Origin: CAVVZJ01 sp963752755
Lineage (GTDB): Bacteria; Planctomycetota; Planctomycetia; Isosphaerales; Isosphaeraceae
Assembly (NCBI GenBank): GCA_963752755.1
Contig: CAVVZJ010000011.1
Location: 690,202 to 754,201, forward strand
DNA: 64,000 bases
Reading direction: 5' to 3'
Positions 19,312-28,390 of this stretch are shown in pieces. The position numbers were made by a program, and so were the translations under genes. The notes beneath the pieces are model-generated. The model saw only the letters and a list, made by a program, of their open reading frames with translations. It was not told the DNA's origin and searched no databases. Positions within the stretch are counted from its first letter, which is position 1. Each line of letters begins with the position of its first letter.

Positions 19312-20795
19312 TAACCCCAATACCGTTCAACGGCGCATAACCACCGCCTCTGGAAAGGTTTTCCTCAAGGGCGGAAGGTGTCGATGTTCCGATCGCTTCT
19401 TCTTCCATTTCGACATCTTCCGCTTGATCACTCGCGGATTGATCCGGTTCCGGCGTGGGTCGGTGCGCTCCATCTGCATCTCCCAGAGCACGCCCGGATA
19501 CCACGCCTCGAACGCTGCGGGCGTCCGGCTCTCGCACTCCGGCAGCCGGCACTTCAGGATCTGGAAGCAACCCGTGAACGACAGCGCGTCCGGGTCCAGA
19601 CCCGCCGTCGCGGCGGCCTCGCACATCAGCGACCGGATCACGAAATGGCCCAGCGACCGGGCGTACAACTCCTGGATCACCCCGGCGGGCGTCTCGCTCC
19701 GCAACTGGGCCGGCTTGGTCGCTCGCCGCGGGTCCTGATGGGTCTTCTGCTCGTCGAAGGTCCGTTCCTCTTCCCAGCGTTCATGATAAAGGATGATCAA
19801 TCCCGTCGCCGGGTGGGCCGTCGCGTCGAGCAGGTTGGTGATCAGGACGTGCTCCTCGCCGTGGCCGACCCGTTGCGGGTCGTCCAGCGTGTACCGGATC
19901 ACCCGGACGGTGATCCCGTCGCGGTCCTGGCGGCGGTCGGCCTCGTTCCGGTAGATCTTGGCCAGGTACGAGCCGTCGGCCAGCACGTGAATCGGCCGCA
20001 GGATCAACGACTTGACGACCCGCGCCAGGAGCTTCCCACCCGCGCCTCCAACTGCCGCCACCGCTCGTCGCTGAAGAACGCCCGGTCCAGCCGCAGGAGC
20101 ATCCCCGGGGTGAGGTGCCGGAGCAAGCCGGCGACCATGGCTCGCTCGTCGCTACGGCCGGGCCGCACGACGAAGGCGACCTCGGCATGGGTCCCCAGTT
20201 CGACCAGGCTGAGCTTGCGGATCTGGGGGAAGGCGCCGTCGCCCCGCGGCCCCGCCGAAGGCGGTCGCGTTGGCGTCCGAGTCGGGCACGTCGAGGACCG
20301 TGCCGTCGAGGCCCATCAGGCGCAGTCCCTGGTAGAAGGCCCCCGGGGTCTCGGGTCGCCCCAGCGGGCGGACGACCCGGCCGAAGAGATGCCGCAGGGG
20401 CGCCACGCCGAGCCGCCGTCGGGCCATGCACAGGTTCGAGCGCGGCGGCGACGCCTCGCCGACGCGGAGCCGGCGGGCGTGCTTGAAGACCTGGCGGATC
20501 GGCAGGTCGGTCAACAAGCCCATCGCGAGCACCACCCGAAGGATGACCTCGTAGGTCAGGACGCAATCGCAGGTGTTGACCCGGCCGGTTGCCGCCAGTG
20601 CTTGTCGGATGTCCTCGGTGCGGATAACCTGTTCGCGTCCCGCCAGGCGATCCAAGATCCGGCCCGCCTCATCGGCCGGGAGCGTGCATTGTCCTCGTGG
20701 CATGCGAGTCGCGGCCTCCTGGTTGCCTCGGTTCTCAGCAAACCTAAGGTAACAGGAGGCTGTGACTTGCGCCAATTTGAACGGTATTGGGATTA
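19312..20795 (-). mobile_element. IS4-family element with complete ends
   Basis: Inverted ends carry CCCAATACCGTTCAA at 19316-19330 and its exact complement at 20777-20791, with partial matching 3-4 bases further out (CTAAC against TTAAT). The enclosed transposase gene fills the element. The stop codon lies in the left repeat. No target duplication was identified. Confidence 0.85.
19327..20703 (-). pseudogene. IS4-family transposase, frame broken twice
   Basis: ATG 20703, with AGGAGG upstream, starts MPRGQCTLPADEAGRILDRL. Catalytic residues lie in GLDGTVLDVPDSDANATAFGG, LLRLDRAFFSDERW and YHERWEEERTFDEQKTH, spread over three frames with changes near 20230-20250 and 20040-20050. The C terminus is basic (KRKMSKWKKKRSEHRHL). 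With the two indels repaired the product would be about 455 residues, a normal length, so base-calling errors are a real alternative to decay. Confidence 0.8.
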
Positions 20796-20859
20796 ACGCC
20801 ATTCCGCTATGTCCCCCTTTTCCTGTCGAGTGCGGTGAGGATCTCCCGGCGTGTCATCG

Positions 20860-22105
20860 CTAACCCCCCTGCTCTGCCCCCTTCAACACGACAAACGCGG
20901 CGAACTCGACGGCCATCGGCACGGGGACAGGCCGTCCGTCGGCCGTGCCGGTCTGCACCGGCTCGCCGAAGACGTCGCGCGGGTCGAGCAGGCGGTAGGA
21001 CTCGCCGGCCTTGAGAGATTCTCCGGCAGCGACTTCCACTTCTGGCCGTTTCTCCCCGTTGAGCACGGCCAGGTGGGCCCGCCGGCGATCGTACCGGTTG
21101 GGCCGGAGGATCACGCGCAACTCCTCCGGCCGAGGCTCGCCATCGGCCAGGACCAGGTTCCCCTCGCGGTTGACGTGCTCGAACCTGTTGATCTTCAAGG
21201 CGGCGTTGACGATCAAGTTGTTGCGCACCTCGCAGTGGACGTTGCGGGGGGCCGAGTACCCGAGCTGCATCGGGACGCCGTACAGGATGTTGTCATGAAC
21301 GCGGATGCGGTGGCTCGGCTTGCCGCCGCCGATGAGGAACGTGTTGGCGTCGTAGGCGATGTTGCCGGCAACGAGGTCGTTGTTGACGTCGGCCCGCGAC
21401 GAGCGATAGGCGTGGAGAGAGTAGCCGAAGCCGTCGGTCAGGATGCCGTCGGCGATGGTCCTGGTGCCGTCGGCGTTCTGGGTGTCGATGGTGTGGCCGT
21501 GGCCGTGGTCGGTGCCCGCCCAGCCGTTGTCGTCGATCAGGCAGCCGTAGAGCTCACTGTCCTTGGAAGAGGTCCACCAGCTCACCCCCTGGCTGTTGTC
21601 GTGGATCACCAGGTTGATGAACTTGCAGCCCGTGCCGGTGTGGACGTTCAGCCCGCCCCAGGGCCGGTTGACGTTGCGATAGCTGGGATCGGGCGGAACC
21701 GGCGCGGTGGGTCGGGGCTCGGAGACGGTGATCTCCAGGTCGCGGATCTCCACGAAGGTCGTCGGGGGGACGAGGTTCAGCCCGCCGTTGATGCTCGCCC
21801 GCGCCGGTTCGGGCACGGACGCGAATGGGGGACCCTTCCCGACCGACGAGCCGCACCTCGTAGCCCTGGACGCCGACCCTGGGGGTCGCGTGATACGTGC
21901 CTGGACCGATCCAGACCGTGTCCCCCGGCCGGACCTCGGGGCGACCTCCTCCCAGGGTGGAGGCGATGTCGCAGAGAGCCTCCGAGGTCCCCGGCCAGTC
22001 GGGTTCACCTCGAGGCGTGAGGTACCATTCGGCGGATCGGGCCGGGGACGCGGGCGACGCCAGGGCCAGCACGACCGTCAGGGCTCCGACCCTGGGTTTC
22101 TTCAT
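20860..22105 (-). CDS. exported right-handed beta-helix protein, frame broken once
   Basis: ATG 22105 begins MKKPRVGALTVVLALASPASPARSAEW, a signal peptide with cleavage near ARSA. GDTVWIGPGTYHA follows, typical of the start of parallel beta-helix proteins. The body contains many short helix rungs: NLVIHDNSQG, ELYGCLIDDNGWAG, IRVHDNILYGV and VRNNLIVNAALKI. This fold is common in polysaccharide lyases and surface proteins. No catalytic set can be assigned. The frame changes near 21805-21815; one base would join RVRARTGA to SINGGLNLVPP. It stands alone, next to the par locus. Confidence 0.75.
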
Positions 22106-22255
22106 CGTCGTCTGCCTCTGCAATCGGAAGTGGCTGCCGGCGTCCTCAAGTCCGGTCCCAGCCGGTCCCCGCATCGGGCCCGGGACGTCGAACGGAGCGG
22201 TCCGCCCGCGAAAGGGAGGCCCGGGGGCGAGATCGCGGTTTCTCGGCCGTCTGCC

Positions 22256-22272
22256 TGTCTATCCGGTAGACA
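22256..22272. repeat. parS-like palindrome 1
   Basis: TGTCTA-TCCGG-TAGACA. It is one of three copies of TGTCTA-N5-TAGACA between the beta-helix gene and parA. Flanking bases extend the arms to CCTGTCTA/TAGACAGG. Confidence 0.7.
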
Positions 22273-22438
22273 GGCTCCACCGGCCGGACCCTTCAACCCC
22301 GCGCGAACCCCGGCACCACGTCGCGGGTCGGGAGCGAAGACCTCGACCGGGGCCGTGTCCCGGCGTCTGCCGGGAGCCAGGCTGGCGCGGACTCAGGGGA
22401 TGCAAGGGGACACCTTTTCCCGAACCGGTGGAGCCCGC

Positions 22439-22455
22439 TGTCTACCCGTTAGACA
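22439..22455. repeat. parS-like palindrome 2
   Basis: TGTCTA-CCCGT-TAGACA, with arms extended by one base pair to CTGTCTA/TAGACAG. Confidence 0.7.
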
Positions 22456-22473
22456 GGAGAGCCCAACCCCCGC

Positions 22474-22490
22474 TGTCTAGCGGTTAGACA
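22474..22490. repeat. parS-like palindrome 3
   Basis: TGTCTA-GCGGT-TAGACA. It lies 35 bp from copy 2 and about 90 bp before the parA start. Close placement to the promoter suggests a role as ParA/ParB operator as well as partition site. Confidence 0.7.
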
Positions 22491-22578
22491 TCCCGGCGGG
22501 CATCCGCGCTCAGGCTCAATACCCGGACCCCGACGGGCCGATATCCTCCGACAGATCCCTTCTCTGGAGGACCTCATC

Positions 22579-23392
22579 ATGGCCATCGTCAGCGCCGCAA
22601 ACCTCAAGGGCGGCGTGGGAAAGACCAGCACCGTCGTGCACGTGGCGGGCACACTGGCCCAGCTCGGCAAGCGAGTCCTGATCGTCGACAACGACCCGCA
22701 GGCCAGCGCCACCGCCGGCTTTCTGGGAGCCCAGGCGGCGCGTCATCTCGATCCGTCGACGACGATCGCCGCCATCCATGCCGGTGAAGATCCGTTCCCC
22801 GAGCGGGTGATCCGGCCGGCCGGCTTCGATCGGATCGAGCTGCTGCCCGGCTCCCGCTTCGCCGCCGATTTCAACACTCCCGCGGCCCACAAGGCGCCCT
22901 ACGAGGAGCAGATCCGGCTCCGCGACTTCCTGGCCGGCGTCCGCGACCGCTACGACCTCGTTCTGATCGACAATCCGCCGAACCTGCACCTGGCGACCTG
23001 GTCCTCCCTGGCCGCCAGCGATTATTACCTCGTGCCCGTCCAGCCCGAGGACTTCGGCAGCCAGGGCACCGTGGACGTCGTCGAGAGCGCTGACAGGGTC
23101 CGCGCGGATCAACCCGAAGCTGGCCCTGCTCGGCTTCGTCATCACGATGTATTCGAGCCGCCGGGCCGTGCATCGGCTCTACGAGGAGCAGCTTCGGACC
23201 TCCTATGGCGAGCTGGTCTTCACAGCGGCCGTCCCTGAGTCGATCGACTACATCGAGGCCATCGCGGCACGACGACCCGTCGCATTCCACAAGGCGCGCG
23301 GGGCCGCGGCCAAGGCGATCCGCGCGGTCGTCGAGGAATTGCTTGCGCGGATGGACCGGTCCGAAGCCGACGGGGCAGGGGAGGCCGCCTGA
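22579..23392 (+). CDS. parA: ParA-type partition ATPase, frame broken once
   Basis: Deviant Walker A motif KGGVGKTS at residues 10-17, the DNDPQASAT switch segment, and DLVLIDNPPN (Walker B). The first frame is correct to VDVVESA near 23090. The rest, INPKLALLGFVITMYSSRRAVHRLYEEQLR to the stop at 23392, is one base off. A GGAGG precedes the ATG. It has no N-terminal HTH, so it resembles small type Ib or chromosomal-type ParA proteins. The parB start follows immediately. Confidence 0.9.
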
Positions 23393-23393
23393 G

Positions 23394-24311
23394 ATGAAAA
23401 AGCTCGAGGAGCTCCGACGCTCGATGGGTGCCAACGCGGCCGACAGCCTGGCCCGTGGCCCGGCCCAGGCCGGCGAGCCGGAACGGGCCATGGAAGTGCC
23501 CGAGCGGCTCCTGGGGCTGGTCAAGAGCCGCAATGCCGCGGAGATCGCGCTGGACCGGATCATCCCGGACCCGGATCAGCCGCGTGAGGCCTTCGAGGAG
23601 GAGTCCATCGACCGGCTGGCCGGCTCGCTCAAGTCCCGGGGCGTGCTGCAGCCGTTGCGCGTCCGGTGGAGCGAGGAACAGTCCCGTTACGTGCTGATCG
23701 CTGGCGAGCGGCGCTGGCGGGCTGCCTCCCGGGCGGGCCTGTCCGCCGTGCCCTGCGTCATCCACGAGAGTGCGATCGATCCCAGTGAGCTCCTGGCCCT
23801 TCAGCTGGTCGAGAACTGCCTGCGCGAGGATCTCCAGCCGATCGAGCAGGCCAGGGGGTTCCGCAAGCTGATGGACGCCCAGGATTGGTCGGCGCGTGAG
23901 CTGGCCCGGGAACTCAGCCTGCCGCCGTCGACGGTGGCCCGGGCGCTCGAATTGCTGGACCTGCCCGCGCCGGTCCAGAGCCTCGTCGATCGGGGTGATC
24001 TGGCGCCCTCGGCAGCGTGCGAGGTCGGCCGGCTGGAGCGGCCCGAGGAACAGGTCGCGCTGGCGGAGCAGGCCGTGGCCGAGAAGCTGACCCGCGACCA
24101 GGTCGTCGCGGCCGTGAAGTCCCGGAAAGTGGGACGGAAGGCTCCGACGCGCGGTACCAGGGAGGAGATCCGCCTGGACGACGGTTTCCGGATCACCGTC
24201 ACGGGCGAGGGAGCCGACGGGGGCCGCGGCGTGCTCATCGAGGTCCTGCGGCGGGCGATCCGTAAGCTCCAGGCCGAGGAGCGCGCCGCCCAGAAGGACG
24301 AGGCCGCCTAA
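23394..24311 (+). CDS. parB: ParB-type partition protein
   Basis: Intact, 305 residues. The N-terminal nuclease-like domain has IIPDPDQPRE and the CTP-binding GERRWRAA motif. The central HTH reads WSARELARELSLPPSTVARALELLDL. The C terminus is basic and probably dimerises. It starts one base after the parA stop, so the two form an operon. The three TGTCTA-N5-TAGACA palindromes upstream of parA are its likely binding sites. I infer plasmid or secondary-replicon partition rather than the chromosomal system, because the neighbourhood is IS-rich and carries no gidAB or rep genes. Confidence 0.92.
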   Translation: MKKLEELRRSMGANAADSLARGPAQAGEPERAMEVPERLLGLVKSRNAAEIALDRIIPDPDQPREAFEEESIDRLAGSLKSRGVLQPLRVRWSEEQSRYVLIAGERRWRAASRAGLSAVPCVIHESAIDPSELLALQLVENCLREDLQPIEQARGFRKLMDAQDWSARELARELSLPPSTVARALELLDLPAPVQSLVDRGDLAPSAACEVGRLERPEEQVALAEQAVAEKLTRDQVVAAVKSRKVGRKAPTRGTREEIRLDDGFRITVTGEGADGGRGVLIEVLRRAIRKLQAEERAAQKDEAA

Positions 24312-24622
24312 CCGCAATTCTCACCAGGTACCTCGGATTCGGGTTCGCCGGGTCATTGGGTCCGTGATTCTTCGATCGTCGGTGATCGAGGGATGGGAGT
24401 CCGCCTCTCCGATTCACCCCAGGGCACGGTCGTGCCGTGCCGGTGGCGGTGCTCCAGGCCAGCGGAGGGCCGACCGACGCTTGCGGGAGACCATTGCCGG
24501 ACACACCGACCGGCCGCTATCGTTGAGAACCCACTTGCGGTTAAACAAGCGAGGAAGCGGGCGGTTCGGTCGCCGACGAGCGCGGGCCATCGGTCCCGAG
24601 GCAAGGTTTCATCTCCTCCGGA
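24312..24622. other. no gene seen (311 bp)
   Basis: Gap between the convergent parB and GH97 genes. No terminator hairpin with a T-tract and no plausible coding frame were seen. Confidence 0.4.
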
Positions 24623-26632
24623 TCACGGGTTCACGGGCGAGAGGCGGATCAGGAGGCCGCCCGCCGACGCGACGGGGACGCGGAGGACATCCGCAGCGGC
24701 GACGTCCTCCGAGAGCTGGGCGAGGCGGCATGCGGATTGCGGATCGTCGCGATAGGTCTCCGCCCGGAACCGTCCGGCCCCGAGGAAGTCCAGCGCGACC
24801 GCAAACATTCGGGGCTCTCGTCCGCCCATCGCGCCGACCCACCACTCGGCACCGTGCCGCCGAGCCATGACGACGGACTCCCCGACGTGGCCCTCCAGGC
24901 AGATCGTCTCGTCCCAGGTCGCCGGGATCGCCGCCAGCACGGTCAGCGCCGGGTGGCCTCGATACGCGGACGGGTAGTCGGCCACCATCGGCAGATGGTT
25001 CTGGAAGACGACGTAGGAGGCGAGCATCCGGCAGGGCGTCCCGATGACGAGCGGTGCCTCGTAGCGGGGGCGGAACGCGTCCGGCGGCACGCCGCGCAAC
25101 GAGCCCTGGTGGAAGTCGAGCGGGCCGGCGAGCATCCGCGTGAACGGCACCGTCAGCTCGTGGTCGGGAGTGACGCCCCGCTCGTCCCACTTGTCATATT
25201 CCAGGTTCAACACGGCCTCACTCGTGAGCAGGTTGGGATATGTCCGCTCCAACCCCGTCGGAGCCGAGACGCCGTGGAGCGTGACGGTCAAGCGGTTCTC
25301 GGCCGCCTTCTCCAGCGCCCGGCGGAGGAAGTTAACCATCACCTGGTCGTCGCGGTCCATGAAGTCGAGCATCACCCCCTCGACGCTCCACTCGCGGTAC
25401 AGGGGGAACGCCCGGTCCATGTGGGCCTCGGCCGCTTGCCAGTTCATCCAGAGGCGGATCTTGACCCCCTTCGAGGCGGCGTAGCGGAGCACCTCGCGGA
25501 GGTCGAGGCCCTCGACCCCCTTGGTGATGTCGGCCCCCCGGTACGGCACGATCGGGCCACCGTACCACGCGGTATCCCCCTTGCCGTCGAGCGAGTGATA
25601 CGGGATGCCGGCCTCGGCGCAGAAGTCGATGTAGTACTTGGCCGTCTCCGTGTTCAGGCCCATCGCGAAGGGGACCTTCTCCTCATAGAAGCCGTTCCAC
25701 CAGGGGAACGTCGTCTTCCCGGGTTGGATCCAGGAGGTGTCTTCCAGCGCGCAGGGTGCATTGAGGTTGAGCCCGAGGTCCGACTCGACCAGCCGCTCCA
25801 CCTTCTCGGCGACCATGAGGACCCGCCAGGGCGATTGGTGCGGCAGGCCGGACCGGACGGCGACCTCCGGCTCGCCGGGCCGCGGGGCGAGCCGGGTCGC
25901 CAGGACGGCCCCGCCCCCGGCGTCACGCGCCAGGTACATCCCGGCGTAGTCGGTCAGGTTGGCCTCCGCCACCGCGAGCCAGCCGACTCCCGGTAGCTCG
26001 GCCAGCAGCGGCAGCCCGAGGAGCCAGCCCCGGGGGATCTCGGCCACGGCCCGCGTCTCGTAGCGGGCCTCGTGCGAGGTGTCATAGCCTTTCAGTGGCA
26101 GGGCATGAGCCACGGCATCATCGGGCAGGTGGAACCGGGTCCGCTCGCCAGCGATCGCGAGTCCCTCCCACCCCTCCTGGGCGGGGAAGCGATAACGCAA
26201 GGCGGCCCCATCGTCATAGGCGCGGACGACCACCTCCCAGCGACGTGCCGGGGAACGCCGCTCGCGCAGGCTGACGACCGTCTCCTCGCAGTGGTTGACC
26301 ACCCGGCTGCGCTTGCCCGGATGCTGGGTATAGGTCTCGTGGAGGGTCCGCGTCCGAACACCCTCGATCGCCGAATCGTTCCCCAGGCTCGACCCGTCGG
26401 CCAGGTCCACGCCCAGCCGCGACGCCAGGACGACGGGGCGGCCCCGATAGGAGACGGAATAGGCGGGCGCGGGCCTCTCCGCGCCGACATGGGCCAGGGA
26501 AATTTCCACGCGGATCTGCCCGTGGGGCGCGGTCGCTGCGGCAGGCGACGGCGAGTCCCGACCATGGCAAGGCCCGGAGATGGTGACGACGGACCAGAAC
26601 CCGCAGGCCAACGGCAAGAGGTAGCGTCGCAT
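24623..26632 (-). CDS. glycoside hydrolase family 97, exported
   Basis: 669 residues, of normal GH97 length and intact. The start ATG 26632 gives MRRYLLPLACGFWSVVTISGPCHG, a signal peptide. The N-terminal beta-sandwich (EISLAHVGAERPAPAYSVSYRGRPVV) is followed by the TIM barrel with TSWIQPGKTTFPWWNGF, DGKGDTAWYGG, VEGVMLDFMDRDDQVMVNF, HGVSAPTGLERTYPNLLTSEAVLNLEY and a C-terminal beta domain. The Asp in MLDFMD occupies the nucleophile position of retaining GH97 alpha-galactosidases, and the Glu in TSEAV or NLEY could be the acid/base. That subgroup assignment is an inference. It likely acts on oligosaccharides in the periplasm. Confidence 0.92.
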   Translation of the reverse strand: MRRYLLPLACGFWSVVTISGPCHGRDSPSPAAATAPHGQIRVEISLAHVGAERPAPAYSVSYRGRPVVLASRLGVDLADGSSLGNDSAIEGVRTRTLHETYTQHPGKRSRVVNHCEETVVSLRERRSPARRWEVVVRAYDDGAALRYRFPAQEGWEGLAIAGERTRFHLPDDAVAHALPLKGYDTSHEARYETRAVAEIPRGWLLGLPLLAELPGVGWLAVAEANLTDYAGMYLARDAGGGAVLATRLAPRPGEPEVAVRSGLPHQSPWRVLMVAEKVERLVESDLGLNLNAPCALEDTSWIQPGKTTFPWWNGFYEEKVPFAMGLNTETAKYYIDFCAEAGIPYHSLDGKGDTAWYGGPIVPYRGADITKGVEGLDLREVLRYAASKGVKIRLWMNWQAAEAHMDRAFPLYREWSVEGVMLDFMDRDDQVMVNFLRRALEKAAENRLTVTLHGVSAPTGLERTYPNLLTSEAVLNLEYDKWDERGVTPDHELTVPFTRMLAGPLDFHQGSLRGVPPDAFRPRYEAPLVIGTPCRMLASYVVFQNHLPMVADYPSAYRGHPALTVLAAIPATWDETICLEGHVGESVVMARRHGAEWWVGAMGGREPRMFAVALDFLGAGRFRAETYRDDPQSACRLAQLSEDVAAADVLRVPVASAGGLLIRLSPVNP

Positions 26633-26903
26633 CCTGGGCCTCCTCACTCGCGAGATTGCCCGGCCGCCAGATCCCCCGGGCTGACCCCGGCGGGGCCCGG
26701 TCCGCTTCCTCGAGCCCGACCGGGAGCCTCCCATGATACCGTCTTCTGGCGCGCGGTGATGGACGACAGCCGAGCTCCTCGCGGTCGCGGTCGGCTTGCC
26801 CCGGGGAGGGCTGGTCCGGGATGGAGCCGTCGACGGCGCGAGTGTCCTCTCGGTTGGAGACCGCCGCCGGGGGCGGCGACAGGCGGATTCGGTGATGTTC
26901 CCG

Positions 26904-27190
26904 TCAGTGTGCCTTGCGAAGTAGCCGCTCGAAGAAGCGCCGCGCCTCACGATGCGGACGCAGCACCGCCGCCTTCCGCGCGGGGTCATCAAGCTTTCCT
27001 TGCGGTTCCGTCCGTCTGCAGCGCCGCGATCCGCGCGTCGATCCCGCGGAGGAAGAAGGCAACGTCGTCGCGGTGGACCGTCTCGCGGCTGTCAACGACC
27101 TCGACGTAGAACGGGGCCGTGCTCGCGAACCGGAATGTCTCGGGGACCGCGGCGAAGGCACGGACGAAGGAGCACGATCGTCAGGTCGCC
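26904..27190 (-). pseudogene. C-terminal fragment resembling CehA/McbA-type metallohydrolases
   Basis: One frame reads FYVEVVDSRETVHRDDVAFFLRGIDARIAALQ. The next ends LDDPARKAAVLRPHREARRFFERLLRKAH at 26904. Together they resemble the tail of PHP-domain CehA/McbA-like proteins. The catalytic part is absent. The family call is tentative. Confidence 0.4.
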
Positions 27191-27325
27191 GCAGACACCA
27201 CGCATGGTCACACCCCGCGCTCCCGTTCAACGGCCGGTCCTTGACGCCCGGCGTATTGCCCAGCACGACGAAACCCGGCGGTTTCCGATTCTCGCTCCCC
27301 AGGCTCTGGGAGACCCAGGCGCCCG
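27191..27325 (-). pseudogene. DUF1501-like internal fragment
   Basis: One frame reads AWVSQSLGSENRKPPGFVVLGNTPGVKDRPLNGSAG, close to the segment WVSYGLGSEN..LPGFVVL of planctomycete DUF1501 proteins. It has no start or end of its own and abuts other fragments on both sides. Confidence 0.45.
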
Positions 27326-27444
27326 CGGTCGGCCGCGAACTCGTGGGCGAGCCACTCCAGCAGATCCGGATGCGTGGGAGGCTCGCCGCGGACGCGGAAG
27401 TCGCCGACGGTGCGCACCGAGACCCACCCCGAAGAGGTCTTCAT
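27326..27444 (-). pseudogene. DUF1553-like fragment
   Basis: From an ATG at 27444: WVSVRTVGDFRVRGEPPTHPDLLEWLAHEF, the conserved GDFxxRGEPPTHPELLDWLAxEF box of planctomycete DUF1553 (often adjacent to DUF1501) proteins. It breaks into the DUF1501-like fragment at a short GC-rich junction. Confidence 0.55.
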
Positions 27445-28390
27445 GGGACGACCTTGAAGCCGTCTCGGCCGGTGAGAACGCCCTGGAGCGGGCCGCTGTC
27501 GAAGACAGCTTCCGTGTGGTAGGTGCCAGCCGTTGCGGTTGAGGGCACTCGGACCGAGTGCGTGCAGAAGGTGCCTCACTGGAAGCCGGAGCTGGCCCGG
27601 TCGAGGACCCGGCCGTCGGGGGCTTTCAGCAGGATCGACGCCGTTCGACCGTCGGACTGGCGCGAACCCGCGTGCCCCGTGGCGCAGTTCGCTCCGAGCG
27701 TCAGCCGCACCGAGCCCGTGCGGTCGTCGCGTGCGACGGCTTGGACGTGGAGGCCCCAAGGGTCTGTGGCGATCGTGGAGGAGGCGCCGTCGGCGCGGAT
27801 CGGCGTGCCGAGCGGGAGGCGTTCGGAGGCCGGGTCGAAGCGTCCGTCGCCGTCGAGATCGACCCAGCAGCGGTCGGCCCCGGCGTCGTCGAAGCCGCCG
27901 TCGGCGTCGCCGTCGACCAGGAGGACGCGACGGGGACGGCCGCCCAGATCGAGCCGGCCTTCCCGGCAGCCGCGGACTGCCCAGCGCGGGCCGCCGCCAA
28001 GCAGGCCGGGGCGGAGCCGTAGCGTGCGCCTCGACGTGCCCCCCGGCGCCATCGGCGATCCGCGGGGGGATCGCACGCTCGGAGCCGGGGGGCAGGTCGA
28101 GGCGCTCGGAACCGTCGAGGCGGCCGTTGCCGTTGGCGTCGAGCCAGGCCGATCGGCTCGTCGGGTGCCAGGCCAACGCCAGGGCCGACCCGGACGCCGG
28201 CCCGACGCGGGCCAGGCCGTAGTGAGTCCCCTCGGGCGGCGGCTCCTCCCACGCCAGCGGCCGGACCGGCGCCTCGCCCAGCTCGACGGGCCGGAACGTC
28301 ACGACCGGCCGGCCATCGACCTCCGACCGATCGAGGAAGGTGAAGGCCGTGCCGTCCGCGACGACGAGCACGCTGGCGAGCGTCAGTGGT
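27441..28390 (-). pseudogene. fragment of an unknown protein with DxDxDG-like repeats
   Basis: Frames read VLVVADGTAFTFLDRSEVDGRPVVTFRP, WLDANGNGRLDGSERLDLPPG, and LLVDGDADGGFDDAGADRCWVDLDGDGRFDPASERLPLG, with one frame change near 28030. After a TGA at 27576-27578 the same frame continues sensibly as GTFCTHSVRVPSTATAGTYHTEAVFDSGPLQGVLTGRDGFKVVP to 27441. The acidic repeats look like calcium-binding loops of surface proteins. I do not recognise the family. Its 5' end merges into the BlaR1-like gene, so it may be that gene's far C terminus or a separate fragment. Confidence 0.4.
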
